Source: Avimonoglobus sp965151315
GTDB lineage: Bacteria > Bacillota > Clostridia > UBA1381
Assembly: GCA_965151315.1 (NCBI GenBank)
Contig: CBCTZG010000009.1
Coordinates: forward strand, 1 to 49,984
Reading direction: 5' to 3'
DNA length: 49,984 nt
In this document: positions 23,249 through 31,632 of the stretch, piece after piece
How positions within the stretch are numbered: position 1 is the stretch's first letter
Layout of the letters: each line of letters starts with the position of its first letter
The notes under the pieces: model-generated
What the model saw: the letters and a program-made list of their open reading frames with translations, nothing else
What the model was told of the DNA's origin: nothing
Databases searched by the model: none
Position numbers and translations under genes: made by a program

Positions 23249-24769
23249 ATGGAAAAAAGGATCAGCGCTTTTTTTCTGGCAATCATCCTGAGCTTTGGCC
23301 TGTGCGCCTATGCGGCGCCGCTGGATGATTGGCAGGAAACGGGAGCGTACATACAAGATACGGCGGCGGCCGCGGTAAGCGTGCCGGCGGACAGCATTTG
23401 GACAATTTTGGCCCTGGCTCGGGCGGACATGGCTTCAAAAGAGCTGCTGGCAGACTATTGCCAGCGTTATGCGCAGTGGGTCCGCGATCAGGATGGGGTC
23501 CTGCGTGCAAGCAACCCGTTGGAATATGCCAAGGCGGTGCTGGTGTTGACCGCCGCGGGGCAAAATCCGCAGGATTTTGCCGGATATGACTTGACCCTGC
23601 CGCTGCAGGATGTGGAGAATGTTGCCAGCCAAGGCCTCAACGCCGTAGCCTACGCCCTGTTAGCCTTAAACAGCCGGGACTATGGAACGGAAGACATTAG
23701 CCGGCAATACGTGCAGGCGGCGCTGGAGCAGCAAAAGCCGGACGGCGGATTTACCCTGTTTGGGGACAGTGATCCGGATATAACCGCTCTGGTCCTGCAG
23801 GCATTGGCTCCGTACCAGGCGGAGGAAGCGGTTGGACAAGCCATAGAGCGGGGGCTCGCCTGCCTGTCCGCTATGCAGAAGGAGAGCGGCGGCTTTGAAA
23901 GCTGGGGTATAGAAGCCTCGGAAAGCACAGCACAGGTGATGATCGCGCTGTGCGGCTTGGACATCGATTTGGAGGATCCGCGGTTTGTAAAGGCTGGCGG
24001 GAACCTTTTGGAAAATCTATATAGCTATCGTTTGGAAAACGGCGCTTATCGCCACGCCGCCGGGGAGGATGAAAACAGTTTGGCTACGGTGCAGGCGTTT
24101 ATGGCCTTGACCGCGCTATGGCGCCGGGAAATGGGAAAGAGCGCGTTCTATGCCATGCAGGATGTAGAATTGGCGGAGCCCGCTGGAACCGAGCCGGCGG
24201 AATCGGTTGAAAATACGCCCTTTACAGATATTGCGGGTCATCCCAATGCAGCGGCGATCCAGGCACTGTACAGCCGGGGCCTGATCAGCGGTATGACGGA
24301 AACGGAATTTATGCCGGAAAAGACCATGACTCGGGCGGAATTTTCCGTTCTTGTGACCCGGGGGCTGGGGCTCGCTCCTGCACCGGGCGGCAATTTTTCG
24401 GATGTGGCACCGGACAGCTGGTATGCCGGCTATGTGGGCGCCGCCTACACTGCCGGGATCATCAGCGGTATGGACGCGGAGCATTTCGCCCCGGCGGCGG
24501 AAATTACCCGGGAGCAGGCGGCGGTGATGGTTCGGCAGTGCGCTGATATTATGGGAATGCAAACAGAGCTGTCGGCAGATGCTGTCCGCAATGTTCTGGC
24601 GCAGTTCACCGATTATCAGACCTGTTCAGACTGGGCAAAAGACGCACTGGCGTTTTGCTGTGCCAGCGGCATTCTGCCGGCGGAGGATATCGAGCTCCGG
24701 CCTGGAGAAAGCATTCTGCGGGGAGAGGTTGCCCAGATGCTGTATAATCTTTGGAAGGATGAACAATAG
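23249..24769 (+). CDS. Secreted alpha/alpha-toroid protein with three SLH domains
   Basis: A 506-residue exported protein. Residues 1-22 are a signal peptide (MEKRISAFFLAIILSFGLCAYA). About 30-310 is an alpha/alpha toroid of the prenyltransferase/squalene-cyclase/cobalamin-binding kind, with repeats such as LEQQKPDGGFTLFGDSDPDITALVLQAL and a matching ESGGFESWG...STAQVMIAL. About 325-505 holds three S-layer homology domains (FTDIAGHPNAAAIQALYSRGLISG; FSDVAPDSWYAGYVGAAY), which fix proteins to secondary cell-wall polymer. It heads a cluster with a DUF4430 protein and an ECF transporter. The same fold is the alpha half of intrinsic factor, so I infer ligand capture at the cell surface, most likely a corrinoid. 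An enzyme role is unlikely since no cyclase acid motif is seen. Confidence 0.85.
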   Translation: MEKRISAFFLAIILSFGLCAYAAPLDDWQETGAYIQDTAAAAVSVPADSIWTILALARADMASKELLADYCQRYAQWVRDQDGVLRASNPLEYAKAVLVLTAAGQNPQDFAGYDLTLPLQDVENVASQGLNAVAYALLALNSRDYGTEDISRQYVQAALEQQKPDGGFTLFGDSDPDITALVLQALAPYQAEEAVGQAIERGLACLSAMQKESGGFESWGIEASESTAQVMIALCGLDIDLEDPRFVKAGGNLLENLYSYRLENGAYRHAAGEDENSLATVQAFMALTALWRREMGKSAFYAMQDVELAEPAGTEPAESVENTPFTDIAGHPNAAAIQALYSRGLISGMTETEFMPEKTMTRAEFSVLVTRGLGLAPAPGGNFSDVAPDSWYAGYVGAAYTAGIISGMDAEHFAPAAEITREQAAVMVRQCADIMGMQTELSADAVRNVLAQFTDYQTCSDWAKDALAFCCASGILPAEDIELRPGESILRGEVAQMLYNLWKDEQ

Positions 24770-24784
24770 AAGGGGATAGATTCC

Positions 24785-25579
24785 ATGAAACTAACCAAAA
24801 AGCAAGGAATGGCCGCGGGAATCGGCGCGATTTTAATTGCTGCCCTGGCCCTGGCCCTGACGCTGGGAACAGCCCAGCAAAAATCCGCCGGGCCGGCTGT
24901 TACGCCAGAGCCGCCTGCCCAGACAGGGGACAGCTTAATTCCAACAAAATCCCAGGCGCCGGCGGCGGATGACCAGGCGGAGCAAACGGTGGGAGTAACG
25001 CCGCCGGCTGTGAAAACAGCCGTGCCTAATGCCGTAAGGACAGCGTCGCCGGGAACCACTGTATCGAAAGCGCCGTCTGCCAATCCTTCGGCAGCTGCAC
25101 AGCAGCCCGGCGCGGCAGAAACAGCTGCCAACACGCCCCAGCCCCAGGTTACCCAGGCCCCGGAGCAAAAGCTTGTTTGCACGTTAACGGTTCGCTGCGA
25201 CAGTGTACTGGCGAATATGGATCGGCTGAAAAAGGAAAAGCAGGCCATTATCCCGGCGGACGGGATCTTGTACCAAGGAGAAAATATTGCGTTTTTCGCG
25301 GAGGAAACAGTGTTCAATGTACTCCAGCGGGAGCTGAAAAAAAATCAGATCCATTTTGATTTTGCCTATACCCCCGGATTTGACACGGCTTACATCAAGG
25401 GGATCGCCAATCTTTATGAACGGGACGCCGGGGATTTGTCGGGATGGCTGTACAAGGTGAACGGTGCGTTTATTCAGACTGGCGCCAGCCAGTATAAGCT
25501 TTCGCCAGGGGATCAGATCGAATGGGTATACACCTGCGACGGCGGCCGGGACGTGGGCGCGGAGCCCCAGGAGGGATAA
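24785..25579 (+). CDS. Membrane-anchored DUF4430 protein (transcobalamin C-domain-like)
   Basis: A 264-residue protein. Residues about 8-30 are one hydrophobic helix acting as uncleaved anchor or signal; about 31-130 is a low-complexity Pro/Ala/Thr linker to cross the wall; about 132-264 is the DUF4430 domain, with CTLTVRCDSVLANM, TVFNVLQREL, LSGWLYKVNG and a C-terminal LSPGDQIEWVYTCDGGRDVG. DUF4430 is the beta domain at the C-terminus of intrinsic factor and transcobalamin, where it closes over cobalamin. The gene sits 15 bases after the toroid gene and one base before an ECF T-component, so it probably passes ligand to the transporter. Confidence 0.87.
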   Translation: MKLTKKQGMAAGIGAILIAALALALTLGTAQQKSAGPAVTPEPPAQTGDSLIPTKSQAPAADDQAEQTVGVTPPAVKTAVPNAVRTASPGTTVSKAPSANPSAAAQQPGAAETAANTPQPQVTQAPEQKLVCTLTVRCDSVLANMDRLKKEKQAIIPADGILYQGENIAFFAEETVFNVLQRELKKNQIHFDFAYTPGFDTAYIKGIANLYERDAGDLSGWLYKVNGAFIQTGASQYKLSPGDQIEWVYTCDGGRDVGAEPQEG

Positions 25580-25580
25580 G

Positions 25581-26471
25581 GTGAAAAAAATACTGGAAAC
25601 CTTTCACCCCGCTGTGATTTTTCTTTACTTTACCGGGATTTTGATTTTTACCATGGTCTATATGCACCCGATTTTCCTGGGATTATCCTTTTTTGGCGGG
25701 GCAGCGGCGGCGTTTGCGCTGGATCAGAAACGGGCCCGGCGGTATGCGTTGGGGATCCTGCCAATAATCATTGTGGCCGCAGGCATCAACCCGCTGTTTA
25801 ACCACCAGGGTGGGACGATTTTAGCCTATTTTCCCAGCGGTACCCCGCTGACCTTAGAATCCATTTTATTTGGGGCCGGCGCGGCGTGTATGCTGGGGGC
25901 GGTGCTTTTTTGGTTTTTTGCGCTCAATAGGATTATGACCATGGACAAGGTCATGGCCCTGCTTGGCGGGATCCTGCCGGGGGCCGCGCTGCTTTTATCT
26001 ATGACAATGCGGTTTGCGGCCCGGTTTCGCGAGCAGTTCCAGCAGGTGCGCCGGGGACAGCTGTGCATGGGCATTGTCCATGGCGGCCGGCTGGGAAAAT
26101 TCCGAGGCGCGGTCCGGATTTTATCTGTGATGGTCACCTGGTGCTTTGAAAACGGCTTGGATACGGCGGACGCGATGAACAGCCGGGGCTATGGTCTCCG
26201 GGGCCGCACGTCCTTTTCTTTATATCGCTTTACCAAACGGGACGGCTTCGGGCTGGCCTGCATTTTTGCGTTGTGGGTTTTGATCTTAGTGGGAATTGGA
26301 CAAGAAGGGATCTATTATGCGTATTTTCCGTTTTTTTATCTGGAAACAGGCGCCTGGACAGCAGTGGGCTGCGGGGCATTCCTGGCTTTGTGCTTTCTGC
26401 CGGTGATCCTTAGCCGGCTGACAGGAAACAGGCTGCCCGCCGCCCTCTGCGGCCCCCGAAAGGAAGGATGA
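25581..26471 (+). CDS. ECF transporter transmembrane T-component
   Basis: The scaffold subunit that couples ATPases to the S-component in energy-coupling-factor importers. I start it at GTG 25581, five bases after AGGAGGG; 39 more codons are open upstream but lie inside the previous gene. That gives 296 residues with about six hydrophobic helices and the cytoplasmic coupling motifs ARFREQFQQVRRGQ and MNSRGYGLRGRT, equivalents of the paired Ala-Arg-Gly helices of CbiQ/EcfT. The stop overlaps the next gene by ATGA. Confidence 0.92.
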   Translation: MKKILETFHPAVIFLYFTGILIFTMVYMHPIFLGLSFFGGAAAAFALDQKRARRYALGILPIIIVAAGINPLFNHQGGTILAYFPSGTPLTLESILFGAGAACMLGAVLFWFFALNRIMTMDKVMALLGGILPGAALLLSMTMRFAARFREQFQQVRRGQLCMGIVHGGRLGKFRGAVRILSVMVTWCFENGLDTADAMNSRGYGLRGRTSFSLYRFTKRDGFGLACIFALWVLILVGIGQEGIYYAYFPFFYLETGAWTAVGCGAFLALCFLPVILSRLTGNRLPAALCGPRKEG

Positions 26472-28879
26472 TCGATTTGTGTTTATTATCTGTAGAGGGC
26501 TTATCGTTTGCCTATCCCGGACAAGAGCGGTTAAGCCTGGACGATATTTCTTTGACGGTTGCCAAGGGCAGCTTTGTTACCCTTTGCGGCATGTCCGGAT
26601 CGGGAAAATCCACTCTGCTCCGGCATTTTAAGCCCTCTCTGCGTCCCGCGGGACAAAGGACAGGAATGGTGTGGTTCTCTGGTACGCCGATCGACCAGCT
26701 TTCCCGGCGGGAGGAAAGCCGGCGGATTGGGTTTGTGATGCAAAAGCCGGAAAACCAAATCGTTACCGATCAGGTTTGGCACGAGCTGGCTTTTGGACTG
26801 GAAAGCTTAGGCGAGAAAACACCGGCGATCCGCCGGCGGGTGGCGGAGATGGCGGCGTTTTTTGGGATCAGCGCCTGGTTCCGGGCAGATACGGCCAGCC
26901 TTTCCGGTGGCCAGAAGCAGCTATTGAACCTGGCGGCGGTGATGGTGACGGAGCCGGACATACTGATTTTGGATGAGCCCACTGCTCAGCTGGATCCCAT
27001 TGCTGCTTCCGAATTTTTGGCGTATCTGGGCCGGGTGAACCGGGAGCTGGGTACGACTGTGATTTTAGCGGAACACCGGCTGGAAGAGGCCATGCCATTA
27101 TCAGATCAAGTCCTTGTAATGGAGACAGGGCGGATTATTGCCGCCGGCGGGCCGGAAGAGATCGGCGCCCAGCTGAAGGAAAACAGGATGTTTTTATCAA
27201 TGCCCGTCCCCATGCGGATCCATGCCGCCATCGATAACCCGTTTCCCTGCCCGGTCACCGTCCGGGACGGCCGGGAATGGATCGACCGGATGGCGGCGGA
27301 AAGGCCGCCCGTGCCGCCTGCGGAGCGCATTAGGCCGGGGGGCAGGGAAGTCCTGCTCAGCGCGGAAAATATTTGGTTCCAGTATGGAGAAAAAACAGTA
27401 CTCCGGGATTTTTCCTATGCCGTCTGCGCTGGGGAAATCCAGGCCATATTGGGCGGCAACGGCGCGGGAAAAACAACGGCTCTTTTTGTCATGAACGGGT
27501 TAGAATCCCCATGGCGGGGAAAAATTTTGCTGGCAGGAAAGCCTGTCAAGAGCCGGGAGGAATTTTCCGGTATAGCAGGGATGCTGCCCCAGGATCCCCA
27601 GACCGTATTCAGCCGGGATACTGTGGCCCAGGAATTGGAAGAGATGACGGATCAGCCGGCGGCAATCCGGGAAATGGCGGATTTCTGTGAGCTGACAGGG
27701 CTGTTGGACCGGCATCCGTATGATTTGTCCGGCGGTGAGCAGCAGCGGGCAGCCCTGGCTAAGCTCCTCTTAAAAAGGCCGAAAATCCTGTTTTTAGACG
27801 AGCCTACCAAAGGGATGGATAATGGGTTTAAGCAGGTATTTGGCGGTATCCTCCGGCGCCTGGCGGCCCGGGGAACGGCAATTGTCCTGGTAAGCCATGA
27901 CGTGGAGTTCTGCGCGGAATATGCTGACCGGTGCAGCCTGCTTTTCGATGGGGCCATGGTTTCGGAAGGGCCGCCGGAGGTGTTTTTCGCCGGCAACGCT
28001 TTTTATACAACAGCCGCCAGCCGGATGGCCCGGCATCAGATGCCGTGGGCAGTGACAGCGGCGGATGTAATCCAGGCTTTTGGAGGGCGGCAGCCGGCGG
28101 CGCCGGTGCGGTCAAAGCCGCGCCCGAAGGCAAACGAATTGAATCAAGAGCCGCCGGCAAAGCAAAAGACCGGCGGCCGGCGGCGGTATATCCCGCTGCT
28201 GCTGGCCGGCCTGGCAGCCGTGCCGCTGACGATTTATGCCGGGGTCCGGTTTTTGGATAATCGGAAATATTTATGGATCAGCCTGCTGATCATCGCGGAG
28301 ATTTTTATTCCGTTCCTGTTCGCGTATGAGCGCCGGCGCCCCAAGGCGCGGGAGATTGTGCTGGCGGCGGTGTTCTGCGGACTGTGTGTGGCTGGGCGGA
28401 TCGGATTCGCGGCTTTGCCGCAGCTGAAACCGGCCGCTGCCATTGTGGTGCTGGCCGGTATGTGCTTTGGCGGGGAAATGGGTTTTTTGGTCGGTGCGGT
28501 TTCTATGTTTGCATCGGATATGTATTTTGGCATGGGGCCCTGGACACCGTGGCAGATGGCGGCCATGGGGCTTTTAGGTCTGCTGGCCGGCGTCCTTTCC
28601 CAAGCCGGTATCCTGCCGAAAAAGCGGTGGCCTGCGGCGGTGTTCGGCGGCGTGGCTACTGTGGTGATCTACGGCGGCATCATGGACTTCCAATCGGCGG
28701 CTATGACACTCTCGGAAATAACGCCGGCCGGCCTGGCGGCAGTGTACGCGGCGGGCCTGGGGTTCAACCTGCTTCATGGGGCGGCTACGTTTCTGTTTTT
28801 AGCCATTGGAGCGGAGCCGCTGATGAAAAAGCTTTTCCGCATCCGGAAAAAGTATGGCATAAATTTGTCCCAACGGTAG
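26468..28879 (+). CDS. Fused ECF ATPase-ATPase-S-component
   Basis: One 803-residue chain with three modules. Residues about 5-235 are the first ATPase: GMSGSGKST Walker A, MQKPENQIV Q-loop, LSGGQKQ signature, ILILDEPT Walker B. About 295-510 are the second: GGNGAGKTT, LSGGEQQR, ILFLDEPTKGMD. After a basic linker, about 570-795 is a six-helix S-component with PQLKPAAAIVVLAGMCFGGE and GPWTPWQM, a pattern I associate with CbrT-like cobalamin S-components. Thus a dedicated importer made of this protein plus the T-component. The start overlaps the T gene (ATGA). Cobalamin as substrate is inferred from the DUF4430 and toroid neighbours, not proven. Confidence 0.9.
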   Translation: MIDLCLLSVEGLSFAYPGQERLSLDDISLTVAKGSFVTLCGMSGSGKSTLLRHFKPSLRPAGQRTGMVWFSGTPIDQLSRREESRRIGFVMQKPENQIVTDQVWHELAFGLESLGEKTPAIRRRVAEMAAFFGISAWFRADTASLSGGQKQLLNLAAVMVTEPDILILDEPTAQLDPIAASEFLAYLGRVNRELGTTVILAEHRLEEAMPLSDQVLVMETGRIIAAGGPEEIGAQLKENRMFLSMPVPMRIHAAIDNPFPCPVTVRDGREWIDRMAAERPPVPPAERIRPGGREVLLSAENIWFQYGEKTVLRDFSYAVCAGEIQAILGGNGAGKTTALFVMNGLESPWRGKILLAGKPVKSREEFSGIAGMLPQDPQTVFSRDTVAQELEEMTDQPAAIREMADFCELTGLLDRHPYDLSGGEQQRAALAKLLLKRPKILFLDEPTKGMDNGFKQVFGGILRRLAARGTAIVLVSHDVEFCAEYADRCSLLFDGAMVSEGPPEVFFAGNAFYTTAASRMARHQMPWAVTAADVIQAFGGRQPAAPVRSKPRPKANELNQEPPAKQKTGGRRRYIPLLLAGLAAVPLTIYAGVRFLDNRKYLWISLLIIAEIFIPFLFAYERRRPKAREIVLAAVFCGLCVAGRIGFAALPQLKPAAAIVVLAGMCFGGEMGFLVGAVSMFASDMYFGMGPWTPWQMAAMGLLGLLAGVLSQAGILPKKRWPAAVFGGVATVVIYGGIMDFQSAAMTLSEITPAGLAAVYAAGLGFNLLHGAATFLFLAIGAEPLMKKLFRIRKKYGINLSQR

Positions 28880-28886
28880 GTTTTTG

Positions 28887-28915
28887 TTGATTTTCCCCTG
28901 TAGATTTGATATAAT
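28887..28915 (+). promoter_or_regulatory. Promoter of hisD-hisC
   Basis: TTGATT (28887-28892), 17 bases, TATAAT (28910-28915), 24 bases before the hisD start. No T-box or other leader fits. Confidence 0.82.
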
Positions 28916-28939
28916 GATTGCTAAATGGGGTGTATACAG

Positions 28940-30205
28940 ATGAAAATAATCAAAGAAGAGCAGAAAAAGACATACGAAACAAATCAAAGCCTAGTCACAA
29001 CGGTGGCGGAAATCTTGGAGCAGGTGCGTGCCCGGGGCGACAAGGCCCTGGGGGAATACGCGAAAAGGTTTGACGGGCTGGAAGGCGTGCCGCTGGAAAT
29101 TACCAGACAGGATATACAAGCGGCTTACCGGCAGGTGCCGGCGGAAACGGTGGAAAACCTGCGGTTTGCGGCCCGGCAGATTGAAAATTATGCGAAAAAC
29201 CAGCTGGCCTGCCTGCGGGAAATGGAGATGGACAGTGAAGTAGAGGGGATCCGGCTGGGGCACCGGCTGATCCCGGTAGAGACTTGCGGCTGTTATGTGC
29301 CGGGAGGACGGTATCCGCTGCCCAGCTCAGCTTTGATGAGCGTACTAACCGCCAAAATAGCCGGCGTACAGAACGTGTATGCCTGCTGTCCGCCGGCAAA
29401 GGCATATGGAACCGTGCATCCGGTGGTTTTGGCAGCTATGGATATTGCCGGGGCGGACAGGATGTTCTGTATGGGCGGGGCTCAGGCTGTGGGCGCCTTT
29501 GCTTATGGAACGGAAACTGTGGGCCGGGTGGATATGATCGTAGGGCCGGGAAATCGGTTTGTGAACGAGGCGAAGCGGCAGGTAACGGGAACCGTGGGGA
29601 TTGACAGCCTGGCCGGCCCCAGCGAGGTGCTGATTATTGCTGACGATACGGCGAATCCGGAATTTGTGGCCATTGATATTCTGGCCCAGTGCGAGCATGA
29701 CCCCAACGCCTCGGCGGAGCTGGTGACGACCAGCTTGGCCTTGGCAGAACAGGTTTTGGCGGCGGTGGACCGGCTGGCTGGAGAGCTGGAGACCGGTGAG
29801 ATCGCCCGGCAGGCCTGGTTGGATAACGGCCGGATTGTCCTGGCGGCAGACATGGCCGAGGCGATCCAATTAGCCAACGACCGGGCGCCGGAGCATCTGG
29901 AGGTACAGACGGCGGAGGACGACGCGGTGGCGGCGCAGCTCCGCAATTACGGCTCCCTGTTTATCGGCGGCTATACCCCGGTGACCTTCGGCGATTACTG
30001 CTCCGGTACCAACCATATCCTGCCTACGCTGCGGACGGCCCGGTTTTCCAACGGCGTTTGGGTAGGAACCTTTATCAAAACAGCTTTCTACCAAAAGGCG
30101 ACCAAAGCGGGCTGTGAAAACCTGGCCCGGGCCGCCAGCCATCTGGCAGGCGTGGAAGGTCTCTGTGCTCACAAAAAATCCGTAGAGATCCGGGTAAGAA
30201 AGTGA
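28940..30205 (+). CDS. hisD: Histidinol dehydrogenase
   Basis: Oxidises L-histidinol to histidine in two NAD-linked steps. The 421-residue protein has VETCGCYVPGGRYPLPSS, the signature GPSEVLIIADDTANPEFVAIDILAQ (in part) and the zinc ligands in QCEHDPNAS with a further His near the C-terminus (HLAGVEGL). The ATG at 28940 has GGGGTG upstream; an in-frame ATG 15 bases earlier has none. Followed by hisC at 10 bases, an unusual two-gene fragment of the his pathway; other his genes are not in the window. Confidence 0.97.
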   Translation: MKIIKEEQKKTYETNQSLVTTVAEILEQVRARGDKALGEYAKRFDGLEGVPLEITRQDIQAAYRQVPAETVENLRFAARQIENYAKNQLACLREMEMDSEVEGIRLGHRLIPVETCGCYVPGGRYPLPSSALMSVLTAKIAGVQNVYACCPPAKAYGTVHPVVLAAMDIAGADRMFCMGGAQAVGAFAYGTETVGRVDMIVGPGNRFVNEAKRQVTGTVGIDSLAGPSEVLIIADDTANPEFVAIDILAQCEHDPNASAELVTTSLALAEQVLAAVDRLAGELETGEIARQAWLDNGRIVLAADMAEAIQLANDRAPEHLEVQTAEDDAVAAQLRNYGSLFIGGYTPVTFGDYCSGTNHILPTLRTARFSNGVWVGTFIKTAFYQKATKAGCENLARAASHLAGVEGLCAHKKSVEIRVRK

Positions 30206-30215
30206 GGGCGGCCCG

Positions 30216-31268
30216 ATGAAGCCTTGGGAGGATAAAATCCGGCGGGTGACCCCCTATACCCCGGGGGAACAGCCCCAAAGACGCCAGATGATCAAGCTGA
30301 ATACCAACGAAAACCCTTATCCGCCTTCGCCCAGTGTGGAAGCGGCCCTGCGGAACTATGATCCGGCTAGCCTGCGGCTGTATCCCGATCCTGCAATGGG
30401 GAAGCTTACAGAGGCGCTGGCCGCTTATCACGGCGTGGGAAAGAATATGGTTTTTGCTGGTGTGGGCTCGGACGACGTGCTGGCGATGGCGTTTATGACA
30501 TTTTTTTCTAATGGCCGGCCGATTCTGTTCCCGGATATTACGTATTCCTTTTACAGCGTATGGGCGGAGCTGTTTGGGATCCAGTACCGGCGGCCGGCGC
30601 TGGGGCCGGAATTTCTGATCTATCCGGCAGACTATTTTCCACCAAACGGCGGGGTGATCCTGCCTAATCCAAACGCGCCTACATCTTTGTACGCGCCGCT
30701 GCGGGAAATTGAGGAAATCATCCGGCATAACCAGGACGTGATCGTGGTGATTGACGAGGCGTATATTGACTTCGCGGGGGAATCGGCGCTGGCGCTGATC
30801 CCCAAATACGAAAACCTGCTGGTGGTGCGGACGTATTCTAAGTCCCGTTCCATGGCCGGTATGCGGGTGGGATACGCCATTGGCAGCCCGGCGTTGATCC
30901 GGGCGTTAAATGATGTGAAATATTCCTTTAATTCCTACACCCTGAGCGGCGTCGCTATAGAAGCGGCGGCGGCGGCTTTGCGAGATGAGGATTATTTTCG
31001 CAATACCATTGCCCGGATCCGGAAAACGCGGGCATGGACTGTACAAAAACTGGCGGAATTGGATTTTACTTTCCCGGAGCCGGCGGCAAACTTTGTGTTT
31101 GCCCGGCACCCCAAAAGACCTGCGGCGGAAATTTTGGCGGCTTTGCGGGCCCGGGATATTTATGTGCGGCATTTTGACGCGCCTCGGATCAGTGAATATC
31201 TGCGGATTACCATTGGTACGGAGGAGCAGATGGCGGCGTTGGTTGAAGTGCTGCGGCAGATATTGTAA
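30216..31268 (+). CDS. hisC: Histidinol-phosphate aminotransferase
   Basis: PLP-dependent class II aminotransferase making histidinol phosphate; related enzymes also act on aromatic keto acids. The 350-residue protein has KLNTNENPYPPSP, the substrate-side NPNAPTS, DEAYIDFAG and the PLP lysine in RTYSKSRSMAGMRVGY, with the C-terminal YLRITIGT motif holding the carboxylate-binding Arg. It is cotranscribed with hisD and closed by a terminator. Confidence 0.96.
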   Translation: MKPWEDKIRRVTPYTPGEQPQRRQMIKLNTNENPYPPSPSVEAALRNYDPASLRLYPDPAMGKLTEALAAYHGVGKNMVFAGVGSDDVLAMAFMTFFSNGRPILFPDITYSFYSVWAELFGIQYRRPALGPEFLIYPADYFPPNGGVILPNPNAPTSLYAPLREIEEIIRHNQDVIVVIDEAYIDFAGESALALIPKYENLLVVRTYSKSRSMAGMRVGYAIGSPALIRALNDVKYSFNSYTLSGVAIEAAAAALRDEDYFRNTIARIRKTRAWTVQKLAELDFTFPEPAANFVFARHPKRPAAEILAALRARDIYVRHFDAPRISEYLRITIGTEEQMAALVEVLRQIL

Positions 31269-31285
31269 AATTTATATTAAATGCA

Positions 31286-31313
31286 AAAACAGACGCGGTG
31301 CGTCTGTTTTTTT
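31286..31313 (+). terminator. Terminator after hisC
   Basis: AAACAGACGC-GGT-GCGTCTGTTT then TTTT. Confidence 0.9.
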
Positions 31314-31632
31314 ACGCCTATTTATAAATTGCCGGATTCCGGATGAGGAACGGCAGACAAAAAAATGTCCAACCCGGTATGGGGAAAACCCGGCCAATTT
31401 TGTCCGGGTATGCTTTGTAAAAAAGTGCAAGGGCTGCGGGAAAGCCCCTTTAGCCTGGAGATCCGGCTGGCCGGGCTGTACTGGATTATATCGCCTGCTT
31501 TACAGACGGGCCTGCCCAGCCTGGCAGGACGGCGCCTTGTACCCAAATGGACCGGCGCTGATTTTTTCGGCATATCCTCCAAAGGGGCCGCATACAATAA
31601 AACGAATCTAATCTAAAAATGGGGGGCAAATC
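31314..31632. other. 318-base gap without a convincing gene
   Basis: An 83-codon frame (31365-31616) is open but has unnatural composition and no ribosome site matched to it. Several short inverted repeats occur, for example AACCCGG...CCGGGT (31371-31420) and AAGGGCT...AGCCCCTT (31428-31452). I see no riboswitch or RNA family and no clear promoter for the ATPase gene that follows. Confidence 0.4.

Noticed and set aside
23162..23249. Cobalamin riboswitch ahead of the toroid-DUF4430-ECF cluster
   Set aside because: Only 87 bases are available and 32 of them are the terminator of the previous gene; the roughly 200-base aptamer does not fit and its conserved boxes are not seen.
31365..31616. 83-codon frame between hisC and the P-loop ATPase
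   Set aside because: No good ribosome site, no recognisable domain, and overlapping frames on both strands are equally open; composition looks non-coding.
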